Below are positions 35,641-43,728 of a stretch of DNA of 64,000 bases, one piece after another (the stretch's first letter is position 1; every line of letters starts with the position of its first letter). The position numbers and the translations under genes were made by a program. The notes beneath the pieces are model-generated. The model made no database searches. It was not told the origin of the DNA and worked only from the letters and a program-made list of their open reading frames with translations. This stretch comes from Crocinitomicaceae bacterium. GTDB lineage: Bacteria; Bacteroidota; Bacteroidia; Flavobacteriales_D; Crocinitomicaceae. The stretch is from NCBI GenBank assembly GCA_022447665.1, contig JAKVAQ010000016.1:1-64000 (forward strand), given 5' to 3'.

Positions 35641-35660
35641 CCCTTCGACTCCGCTCAGGA
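35641..35660. repeat. Intergenic REP-like sequence common in Bacteroidota
   Basis: CCCTTCGACTCCGCTCAGGA matches a short sequence I know to be widespread between genes of Bacteroidota. Its function is not established. Confidence 0.55.
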
Positions 35661-35678
35661 TAAACTACTCGCAACTCG

Positions 35679-37621
35679 TTAGACCCTAACTCCAATAACA
35701 CATACGTCATCAAGTTTCTCGTAATCGCCCATCCAGGCTTCAAAAGCTTGATGAATAATTACCTCCTGTTCTCTTAATGGCAAGGCATGGCCTTCCATAA
35801 GTTTTTTCTTGAAGTTCTTCGTTTTTAATTTTTTACCCTTTTCTCCTCCGAATTGATCAGGGTAACCATCACTACTCACATAAAAAACATCATTCTCATG
35901 TATTTTAATGGTATGATTAGTAAAAGGCTTCCAATGTGAAAACTGAGCAACTGGTTGTTTATCAGTCTTTTTCTCATAGAGGCATACTTCGCCTTCCTCA
36001 AAACCAAAATCCATATCATCCGTTTCAATGGACTTATCACGAATCAACCAAAGAGGGTTGTTTGCTCCTGAGAACTCTAGAATTGAATTCTTTTTATCAA
36101 GCAAACAAAGAGAAATGTCCATTCCATCTTTAATTTGCTCTTCCGATTTTTTGAATGTTTCAATTACAATTTCCGTTACTTTATTCAAAATATCGGCAGG
36201 TTTTCGTAATCCAAATTCCCTAACAGCTCTATTCAATACATATGGCATACAACAGAAACCATTGCTCTTGGCACACCATGGCCATTACAATCGGCAGCAG
36301 CAAAGAGTACTCTTCCGTTATCCAATGGCTCAACCCAGTAAAAGTCTCCGGCTACAATATCTTTTGGTAAATACATCACAAAAGAATCACCTAAAACATC
36401 CTCCATCCACTGTTCTGGAGACAAAATCGCCTGCTGTATACGTTTTGCGTAGTTGATCGAATCCATGATTTCGATTCTCTTCTCTTCTATCTCTTGCTTT
36501 TGATGGGTAATTTCCTCATTAGCCTTTGCCAACAGGGCGTTTTTCTGATGTTTATCTCGATAAACTTTGATTAAAAATACCGTTATGATTAAAATGATTA
36601 TGAAACCGATAATATTGAAGTTCCGAGATTCTATTACTGTTTCTACGAAGTCTGATTCTGGTACAACTACACCAACGATAAAGCTTTTCCCTCCGCCAAT
36701 TTCGTATTCTTCAACATCACCCCACCAATGTTCATCATTCGCTAAAAATCTAAATGAAGTATCAGCCTCCAGTTCCTTAGAATAAACCTTCATCGCCTGC
36801 GTAATAGGTTCCATCCCTAAAGACTCATATGGTTCCAAAATGGCATCGTTGATTTTTTCTTTCGAGTCAAAACCAGAATTCGCTGGCACGCCAATCACAC
36901 GTCCATCTTGGGTTAGAACAAAAACATACCCATTATCTGAAATTTCCATAGAGGATGTAAAGTCAGAGATATTTGAAAGCAGCACATCGAATGCTGTTAT
37001 CATAGTTCTGTCTTCATCTCTGTTTTGCCATGCCGTACTGATTGTAATACCCGGCTCCTTAGTGGTAAAAAACTCATAGGGATCTGTCCAATTCAATTCT
37101 TTCAGTTCATTGTTCTTAGCATTTATAAACCAAGGTCGCTCACGAGGATCATACTTTTTTGGATACGCTCTTCTCCCTAATTCTAAATCGCCATCTTCTT
37201 TGCTCCAAAATACTTGAACGGTCATACTGTCTATACTCGCTTGAAATGTACTTCTCGTTACCCAGCAAGAGTCTGCATCCATTAACATATACTCGTCCCC
37301 TTCAATAGTGGCTAGCAATATAGATGAAACATGCTTTTTGTTCGAAATAATCGCTTCGAACTCTTGATTAAAATCCTGAAAGTCATTCAGATAAAAGGTT
37401 CTGTTTTCGTGCGACTCTATATTCACGATCAAATCTTCTTTAATGGGATTGAAACAGTTATCCATTTCAAAATTCACTGAAAATAAAGACTTGTGAACCA
37501 TCTCTTTACAGAGCACCTCTACCGTTTTCGAAAGATTAGCTAGGATAAATGCAAATACAGCGATAATACCTAAAAGAAGTAGGTAAATGATTCGTGAAGA
37601 TAAAAACTTGATAGCCTTCAT
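35679..37621 (-). pseudogene. Cache-type SpoIIE/PP2C phosphatase gene, frameshifted
   Basis: The 5' part, from ATG 37621 (TTG 37630 also in frame), encodes a membrane helix, a large periplasmic Cache-like sensor (YPKKYDPRERPWFINAKNN, ISDNGYVFVLTQDGRVIGVP) and a second helix. The linker SINYAKRIQQAILSPEQWM and the first half of the SpoIIE domain follow. The frame then stops at 36233. The rest (VLNRAVREFGLRKPADILNK to DDVCVIGVRV) is in another frame down to 35679. Restoring one A near 36240 would rejoin them into about 645 residues. The normally constant TGHGVPGAM is NGHGVPRAM here. Loss of function is likely unless the shift is a sequence error. Confidence 0.82.
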
Positions 37622-37713
37622 AATAAGCAAGACTAATGCAGAAAAATCTCGACTACAAATGATATTTATTCCTCCCTTATTTGGTTAAGAAAGCTTTTGA
37701 TCGTAATATTGCG

Positions 37714-38052
37714 ATGAATATGGGAACGACTAAAACGGTACTTTTTACGGAAGAGCAAAATGAACTTGCTAATTATGCCAAAGTTCTTGGGCATCCAGCA
37801 AGAATTGCAATTCTTCAGCACTTGGTAAGTGTGGACACGTGCATATGCGGTGACTTAGTAAACGAACTTGGTCTAGCCCAATCAACAATTTCTCAACATT
37901 TAAAGGAGTTGAAATCAGCTGAAATAATACAAGGCAGCATTGAAGGAACTAAAATTTGCTATTGCCTTAACCCTGGTAAATGGAATGAGATTAAAACAAA
38001 AATGAATGTATTATTTAAGCAGTGCGAGTCGAAAGATGGAGACTGTTGCTAA
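37714..38052 (+). CDS. ArsR-family metal(loid)-responsive repressor
   Basis: A winged-helix repressor of about 112 residues from ATG 37714; the longer TTG frame at 37681 adds no conserved residues. The ArsR pattern is KVLGHPARIAILQHLV, a Cys pair in DTCICGDLV, and the recognition helix AQSTISQHLKELKSAEII. A Cys-rich tail (CESKDGDCC) adds possible metal ligands. It probably represses this three-gene cluster until arsenite or a similar thiophilic ion binds. It is followed 10 bases later by the DUF6428 gene. It is divergent from the SpoIIE gene. Confidence 0.9.
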   Translation: MNMGTTKTVLFTEEQNELANYAKVLGHPARIAILQHLVSVDTCICGDLVNELGLAQSTISQHLKELKSAEIIQGSIEGTKICYCLNPGKWNEIKTKMNVLFKQCESKDGDCC

Positions 38053-38062
38053 AACTTAGAAT

Positions 38063-38527
38063 ATGAAATTGGAAGAATTTAAAGAAAAATTAGCAGGAAA
38101 AGAACAATTGAATTTTATACTACCCGATGGATCGTTTGTACCCGCGCATTTTCATGTAACCGAAGTAGGAACTATAACACGTAATTTTATTGATTGCGGA
38201 GGAACTGTGCGCAGTGAGACAAAAATCAATTTCCAACTTTGGAAAGACGAGGATATTGACCATAGAATTTCTTCTGAGAAGCTTTTAAACATCATAAAAA
38301 TTTCGGAAGATAAAGTAGGACTTCCAAATACAGAAATTCATGTTGAGTACCAGCTTGATACAGTAAGCAAATATGGATTAGAAGAAGATAATGGAAATTT
38401 CCTACTGACTTCTACCCAGACAGATTGCTTAGCAAAAGACAAATGTGGGATTCCGGAAAAGAAAATCAAAGTGAGCATGGCAAGTTTGAGTGGACAAACA
38501 TGTGAACCTGGTTCGGGATGCTGCTAA
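38063..38527 (+). CDS. DUF6428 family protein of the arsenic cluster
   Basis: A 154-residue soluble protein. The pattern LPDGSFVPAHFHVTEVGTIT followed by IDCGGTVR and NFQLW is that of DUF6428, which in Bacteroidota commonly lies between arsR and an arsenate-reductase-like phosphatase gene. The C-terminus has clustered Cys (TCEPGSGCC), consistent with metal(loid) binding. Its activity is not established. It sits 10 bases after arsR and overlaps the next frame. Confidence 0.85.
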   Translation: MKLEEFKEKLAGKEQLNFILPDGSFVPAHFHVTEVGTITRNFIDCGGTVRSETKINFQLWKDEDIDHRISSEKLLNIIKISEDKVGLPNTEIHVEYQLDTVSKYGLEEDNGNFLLTSTQTDCLAKDKCGIPEKKIKVSMASLSGQTCEPGSGCC

Positions 38528-38529
38528 GT

Positions 38530-39078
38530 ATGGAAATATCAACGGAACGAAGAACTGAAATTAGGCAGATCGCTGATTTCATTCTTGAAAATAAGATTAA
38601 GAATATTGTATTCGTTTGTACGCATAACAGTAGGAGAAGTCAATTCTGTCAGGTCGCCTTCGCAGCAGCTTCACAAGGATTAGGATATGGGTCATTTTCC
38701 GCAGGCACAGAGGTAACACGAGTGTACAAATCAGTGATTTCTACCCTCGAAAACATTGGTTTTGGAATTGAATCTAATGAACTTACCGACAATCCTGTTA
38801 TAAGCATAACACAAGAGCCTGACAATACAGAGCTTTGTAGTTTATGGTCAAAGACTTGGGATGATTCAAGTATTTCCAAAGAAGAGACATTAGCCATAAT
38901 GACTTGCTCAGACGCCGAAGAAAATTGTCCTTACATTCCTTTTGCAAAAGGACGTATTCCTTTAAGGTATGAAGACCCAAAGTATTCAGACGGAACTGAA
39001 AAAGAAGAAAAAGTATACGCCGACAAATTCAATGAAATCTACGCAGAAATAAAGTTGCTGGTAGATTTTATCGCTTAG
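38530..39078 (+). CDS. Arsenate reductase-like low-molecular-weight phosphatase
   Basis: A protein of about 182 residues with the LMW-PTP loop near its start: FVCTHNSRRSQFCQVAF, with nucleophile Cys, the CX5R pattern and neighbouring Ser. Later Cys residues (MTCSDAEENCPYIP) fit a thiol-relay arsenate reductase; the usual late Asp-Pro loop is seen as LRYEDPKYSDG. It should reduce arsenate to arsenite or act on phosphotyrosine. ATG 38530 is chosen over ATG 38518, which overlaps DUF6428 by 10 bases. No arsenite efflux pump gene follows; the next gene is convergent. Confidence 0.85.
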   Translation: MEISTERRTEIRQIADFILENKIKNIVFVCTHNSRRSQFCQVAFAAASQGLGYGSFSAGTEVTRVYKSVISTLENIGFGIESNELTDNPVISITQEPDNTELCSLWSKTWDDSSISKEETLAIMTCSDAEENCPYIPFAKGRIPLRYEDPKYSDGTEKEEKVYADKFNEIYAEIKLLVDFIA

Positions 39079-40232
39079 ACCTCAAAAGTCTCTCCGCGAA
39101 TCACCATTCTTCTTAACAAGACACTTGCTCTATATCGATCTTCTCTGTACTCATCATACAAAGCATCAAGATCGGACAAGACTTTTCTTAATCCTATCTC
39201 GTTTGCCCAAGCCAGCAAGCCCTTAGGATAGTTTACACCTTTGGTCATGGCTAAATCAACATCTTTAGGCGTTGCAATGTTTAAATGAACAGCATCAATA
39301 GCTTCATTAATTAACAGTACTCGAATTCTATTAAGAATTGTCTCTCCTAAGCGTTCATCCTTTTTGGGTTCCGGTTGATTTGCTCCTTCAGCATAATCAT
39401 AATAACCTCTTCCCGACTTTCTTCCGTACCAGCCAGCTTCAGAATGTCTTTTTTGAGTGAATGAAGGCTTATAACGCGGATCATAATAGAACGCCGCAAA
39501 CACTGTTTCAGTCACTGTGTAATTGATATCATTCCCAATATAATCCATCAGGGTAAAAGGCCCCATTCTAAATCCTCCTAGCTCAGTCATTGCCCAATCT
39601 ATCGTTGCAAAATCTGCTACACCCTCTTCGTATAACCTTAAAGCTTCACCATAAAACGGACGCGCCACTCTATTAACGATGAAACCAGGCGTATCTTTCG
39701 CCAATACGGTGACTTTCTTCCAAGAATCGATCAGTTCTCTAGATTTTTTGGTAACAGTTTCGCTTGTTTGAACTGCGGGAATAATCTCAACCAATGGCAT
39801 TAGAGGAGCCGGATTAAAGAAATGTATACCGATAACACGCTCTGCTTTTTCGCAGGAGGCTGCTATTGACGCAATGGATAAAGAAGACGTATTCGATGCT
39901 AAAATGCAATCGTCACCTACAATTTCTTCAATAGTCTTAAATACTTTTTGTTTAATTTCTAGATTTTCAATAATGGCCTCAATTACCAGTCCGCTATCCG
40001 CAAAATCATTCATAGAAGTGCTATACGAAATTTTATTTTGAATTCCACTAGCCTCTTCATCATTGAGTTTTCCCTTTTCTACCAATCTTGCCATAATCTT
40101 AGCAAGCTTAGCTTTCGCTTTATCAAGCTGCTCTTGATTAGTATCGCATAAAACTACTTCATGACCTGATTGAGATGCTACTTGAGCTATTCCGGACCCC
40201 ATAGATCCAGCACCTAAAATTGAAATTTTCAT
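39075..40232 (-). CDS. 3-Hydroxyacyl-CoA dehydrogenase (3-hydroxybutyryl-CoA type)
   Basis: A 385-residue enzyme with the N-terminal NAD-binding motif GAGSMGSGIAQVASQSGHEV, the active-site segment IGIHFFNPAPLMPLVEII with its His, and TPGFIVNRVARPFYGEA of the C-terminal domain. A second, shorter dehydrogenase C-terminal repeat follows. It oxidises 3-hydroxyacyl-CoA to 3-oxoacyl-CoA with NAD, as in beta-oxidation or phenylacetate breakdown. It lies nine bases after elbB, so the two form a pair. Confidence 0.92.
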   Translation of the reverse strand: MKISILGAGSMGSGIAQVASQSGHEVVLCDTNQEQLDKAKAKLAKIMARLVEKGKLNDEEASGIQNKISYSTSMNDFADSGLVIEAIIENLEIKQKVFKTIEEIVGDDCILASNTSSLSIASIAASCEKAERVIGIHFFNPAPLMPLVEIIPAVQTSETVTKKSRELIDSWKKVTVLAKDTPGFIVNRVARPFYGEALRLYEEGVADFATIDWAMTELGGFRMGPFTLMDYIGNDINYTVTETVFAAFYYDPRYKPSFTQKRHSEAGWYGRKSGRGYYDYAEGANQPEPKKDERLGETILNRIRVLLINEAIDAVHLNIATPKDVDLAMTKGVNYPKGLLAWANEIGLRKVLSDLDALYDEYREDRYRASVLLRRMVIRGETFEV

Positions 40233-40241
40233 CTATACCTT

Positions 40242-40925
40242 TTATTCCACAAGATCAACTAAAGCCTCAATAGCCTGTCTTGTGTTGTTTCTAATATCTA
40301 AAATTGTCGCATCCATCATGTAGCATGGTGCCGTAACTATTTTATTTTCATTGTCTACCAGTACTTCTCGTACTGTTTTTTCAGCAGTTGCTGCACCTAC
40401 AGATTCAACTCCAGAATGGAACCCATTAATATCGTAAGGAGATCCTTCTCCAGTACTACCTAAAGTTAGGTTTAGTTTTATATCTGAATCTTCGAATGCT
40501 TTTGCTAATACTACAGGACTTACACAAATAGCGGCTATTGGCTTACCAATATTTACCATATTCACAAGTAGCAATTTAACCTCCGGCTGAATACTTCCTT
40601 CAGGCCCATCAAACGCCCACGTAGTAAAGTTTTTAGCTGAACCAAAACCACCAGGAATAACAAGTGCATCTAATTCGTGCAAATCAACATCTTTGGCTTC
40701 AATCACGTTTCCTCGAGCTATTCTTGCTGCTTCAATCATCATATTTCTATTCTCATCCATTTCCTCACCAGTAAGATGATTAACAACATGATGTTGTTCT
40801 TTATTTATGGAAATACATTGATAATCATGACCTAACTCAGTTATCGCCAACATACTCAATACAGATTCATGAATCTCTGCCCCGTCATAAACTCCTGAGC
40901 CTGATAATAAAACGCCTATTTTCAT
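40242..40925 (-). CDS. elbB: ElbB family glyoxalase-type (DJ-1/PfpI) protein
   Basis: A 227-residue class I glutamine-amidotransferase-like protein. The start KIGVLLSGSGVYDGAEIHES is diagnostic of ElbB, followed by LDALVIPGGFGSAKN and the nucleophile-elbow segment PIAAICVSPVVLA with its Cys. E. coli ElbB has weak glyoxalase activity and has been linked to isoprenoid production; its true role is not settled. It is the first gene of a pair with the 3-hydroxyacyl-CoA dehydrogenase gene. Confidence 0.92.
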   Translation of the reverse strand: MKIGVLLSGSGVYDGAEIHESVLSMLAITELGHDYQCISINKEQHHVVNHLTGEEMDENRNMMIEAARIARGNVIEAKDVDLHELDALVIPGGFGSAKNFTTWAFDGPEGSIQPEVKLLLVNMVNIGKPIAAICVSPVVLAKAFEDSDIKLNLTLGSTGEGSPYDINGFHSGVESVGAATAEKTVREVLVDNENKIVTAPCYMMDATILDIRNNTRQAIEALVDLVE

Positions 40926-40959
40926 AATAATGTATATTCGATGAAGAGTCTAAATTTAG

Positions 40960-40967
40960 TAAATTTG
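40960..40967 (+). promoter_or_regulatory. Putative -7 box before the DCC gene
   Basis: TAAATTTG fits TAnnTTTG and ends four bases before the ATG at 40972, implying a leaderless or nearly leaderless mRNA. No clear -33 TTG. Confidence 0.4.
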
Positions 40968-40971
40968 AAGC

Positions 40972-41370
40972 ATGAATAATGCACCGGAGAGGATAGTTTT
41001 TTATGATGGGGATTGTGGATTCTGTAACACCTCGGTTCAGTTCATACTAAACAAAAAAAAGAACGACTTTTATTTTGCTACGCTTCAGTCTGATTTCGCA
41101 AAAGAAAAGCTAGCAGAACATAACATTGAAATAAAGTTAGATACCCTCTATTATTTGAATAATGGTAAGTTACACGAACGTTCTGGTGCGGCTTTAAGAA
41201 TAGCAAAAGGACTAAAAGGCGGCTATCCATTGCTCTTTGGATTCATTATTATCCCTCCATTCATAAGGAACTGGGCATACGATATGGTTGCTGCAAGAAG
41301 ACATCGAATTAAAGCAGGGTTTTGTAAGATTCCTACTGAAAAGGAAAGAAAATTCTTTATCGAACAATAG
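40972..41370 (+). CDS. Thiol-disulfide oxidoreductase DCC family protein
   Basis: A 132-residue protein. The DCC signature YDGDCGFCN lies at about residues 11-19 and holds the CxxC pair; the rest follows the family (NDFYFATLQSD, then GYPLLFGFIIIPPFIRNWAY and the basic tail). A short hydrophobic segment near residues 85-97 may touch the membrane. DCC proteins are thought to be redox enzymes; the substrate is unknown. Its 3' end overlaps the convergent FG-GAP gene by 14 bases. Confidence 0.88.
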   Translation: MNNAPERIVFYDGDCGFCNTSVQFILNKKKNDFYFATLQSDFAKEKLAEHNIEIKLDTLYYLNNGKLHERSGAALRIAKGLKGGYPLLFGFIIIPPFIRNWAYDMVAARRHRIKAGFCKIPTEKERKFFIEQ

Positions 41371-43600
41371 TAAGCTTTTCTGAGACCACTCCTGATCCCG
41401 AACTTATCATAATCGTATATACGCCATCTGACAATTGGGAGATATCAATAGGAGCCCCAGAAGAATATCCATTTACAGAGTTTACTTCTTTTCCTTCCAA
41501 TGCAAAAAAGCGCACATTTAACGCCTCTGCTGTATTGGTATTTATGACAATTTCATTTGAAGCTGGGTTCGGATACAATGTAATTTCCATTGATTCTTCG
41601 GGAATTCCAATTTGCGAAATACTTCCGCTAGAAAACAATGAAACTCCTCCTCTTTGATTACCAAGAATCATATCAAACTTATCGTCCCCATTTAAATCAT
41701 AAATTGCTGGAGCAGACCAAGTTCCGATCCAAAGGTTATCAAGAGTTGAGTCAACAAGATTAAAGTCTCCTGCAAGATTTGCATCAATATCATCGTAATA
41801 ATGTAGTGCTCCCGATTTTGAACCAAGAACTAAATGGTATTCACCTTCAATATCTAGGAATACTGGAACCGCTTGACCTTCAATTGACCAATATTCCGAT
41901 ACATCAACACCACCTAGATTACCTGTTTGAAACTCTAACTGCATGGCACTTGCTGAACCTGTATTTTCATAGTATTGTAAAAGACCTGTTCTCCTACCTA
42001 TAACCACGTCATTATCTCCATCTCTGTCTAGGTCGACGATGGCAGGATAAGCATATGTAGAATTAAAAATAGGTTCACCAGCACTATTTCTTAATGTGTC
42101 GAAAGTGGTAAACAATGCAGGACTGCCTGCACCGCCAGTATTTTCAAAATAATAACAATAACCATGATAATCACCCACAATCATATCTTCATCACCATCA
42201 TTATCAAGATCTCCGAACGCCGGATAATATGATAATCCTGAACCAACTCCTAACAATGAGAAATTCTGATAGTCCTCACTAACAAAGGTAAATTCTGGTA
42301 ATGCAGCCGTGCCTGTATTTTCAAAATAGAACATTCTACATTCATACAAGCCCGTTACATCGTTATACCGTTGATGTTGACTAACTATTAAATCCTTTAA
42401 ACCATCTCCATTATGATCAAACAATACCGGCAATGCCCCAGAACCTGTTTCAATCATTTCATCTTGTAGAAAATCATTTTGTTGGTAATCAAAATCAGGG
42501 GAAAGATCGGCTCCAGAATTGTTATAGTACCACACCGAATTATGATTCATTGCCCCTATAGACGTATTGGTTCCAACCACAAGATCTCTTATACCATCCG
42601 CATCCACATCAACATGAAAAGCAGCAGGCATAATTTCTAAATCTACCGGAATTGAAGAGGAAGGATAAGCTAAATCCTGGGATTCCATTCCTGAATTCAT
42701 ATTAGGCGCTACCCCACTATTCATAAGCATAACAAGATTATTATAAGACACATCTCCAAGAATCATGTCCATAACGCCATCATCATCCAAATCTAATGCA
42801 AGAACTGTTGAACCTGCATGCCTATCGCCATGTTCTACAAGCCCTCCCGGATGCCATGATTCTGGCGTTGGATAGGATCCATCACACGGGTAAACTAGGG
42901 TGTCCCAAAGCGTTACTTCGTTTGTTGCTCCTGACTCTCTGAATCTCCCCCAGCACAAGTTTTCAGTTACAAATAAGAGAGAATCACACACCCCATAGGT
43001 TTCCATGCTCATATTCTTATGGTATTCCACCGACAAACCACCGACTCCAAATGTCAAAACATCAATATCGTCATCACCATCTACATCAACAATGGCGGGA
43101 ATATCGTTAGAAGCGAAATACATAAAAACCTCACTTGTCCAGGTCGTTGTTCTCAGATACGGAGCTTCTTCAACAAACTCATGGCCATCCGTGCTATTCC
43201 CAACATTCTTAAACACTTTTGCAGTTCCTAAAGTGTAGGTAAAAATATCAGGCATACCATCACAGTTATAATCTACCAATAGCGCCCATGATTGCATTTC
43301 AGGAAAAACATCTTCATATTCTGGCGCATATTCATACTCATCAGAACCTGCCCCACCTGTATGTAAAAAGGTCAAGACTTTATCACAAGTGCGATCGAAA
43401 ACAAACAAATCGTTTTCTCCATCAAAATTGAAATCTATATTTGAAAACTGCGCATAATCAAGACCACCCGCCCAGGCATTGTCATAGAAATCAGTTAAAT
43501 CTGACTTCACTTGTATTGCATGGGTTCTTTCAAACCCAAACTGTCCAACAGCCTGAATTCCAGAGAATAAAAAAAGACCGAATAAAATTCTGTAATACAT
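41357..43600 (-). CDS. T9SS-exported FG-GAP/VCBS repeat surface protein
   Basis: A 747-residue protein with a signal peptide (about 1-19, ending QAVGQ). Many FG-GAP/VCBS-type repeats follow with calcium-loop motifs (DLDNDGDEDMIVGDYHG, DLDRDGDNDVVIGRRTG, DLNGDDKFDMILGNQRGG). They form a beta-propeller like that of integrin alpha chains. The type IX sorting domain (ITLYPNPASNEIVIN to VSEKLTIVR) closes it. It should be exported to the cell surface, perhaps for adhesion. A perfect inverted repeat lies just before its start. Confidence 0.9.
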   Translation of the reverse strand: MYYRILFGLFLFSGIQAVGQFGFERTHAIQVKSDLTDFYDNAWAGGLDYAQFSNIDFNFDGENDLFVFDRTCDKVLTFLHTGGAGSDEYEYAPEYEDVFPEMQSWALLVDYNCDGMPDIFTYTLGTAKVFKNVGNSTDGHEFVEEAPYLRTTTWTSEVFMYFASNDIPAIVDVDGDDDIDVLTFGVGGLSVEYHKNMSMETYGVCDSLLFVTENLCWGRFRESGATNEVTLWDTLVYPCDGSYPTPESWHPGGLVEHGDRHAGSTVLALDLDDDGVMDMILGDVSYNNLVMLMNSGVAPNMNSGMESQDLAYPSSSIPVDLEIMPAAFHVDVDADGIRDLVVGTNTSIGAMNHNSVWYYNNSGADLSPDFDYQQNDFLQDEMIETGSGALPVLFDHNGDGLKDLIVSQHQRYNDVTGLYECRMFYFENTGTAALPEFTFVSEDYQNFSLLGVGSGLSYYPAFGDLDNDGDEDMIVGDYHGYCYYFENTGGAGSPALFTTFDTLRNSAGEPIFNSTYAYPAIVDLDRDGDNDVVIGRRTGLLQYYENTGSASAMQLEFQTGNLGGVDVSEYWSIEGQAVPVFLDIEGEYHLVLGSKSGALHYYDDIDANLAGDFNLVDSTLDNLWIGTWSAPAIYDLNGDDKFDMILGNQRGGVSLFSSGSISQIGIPEESMEITLYPNPASNEIVINTNTAEALNVRFFALEGKEVNSVNGYSSGAPIDISQLSDGVYTIMISSGSGVVSEKLTIVR

Positions 43601-43609
43601 ATTTTTCTA

Positions 43610-43625
43610 TTGTACTAAAGTACAA
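43610..43625. promoter_or_regulatory. Inverted repeat upstream of the FG-GAP gene, possible operator
   Basis: A perfect palindrome with arms TTGTACT and AGTACAA around AA, ten bases upstream of the FG-GAP start codon. It could be an operator for the FG-GAP gene, but no regulator is linked. Confidence 0.35.
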
Positions 43626-43728
43626 ATAAAGAAACGCACGAAATGTAATTTAAGTTGGCCTCGGTAAGTTTTTAACATTCTCTCAGCAATTTGGGTAAAG
43701 TGATTATTTTAGACAAAAACATGAACAA

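Noticed and set aside
36233-36248. Programmed frameshift in the SpoIIE gene
   Set aside because: No slippery heptamer or downstream structure is visible, and the catalytic motif is also altered, so decay or error is simpler.
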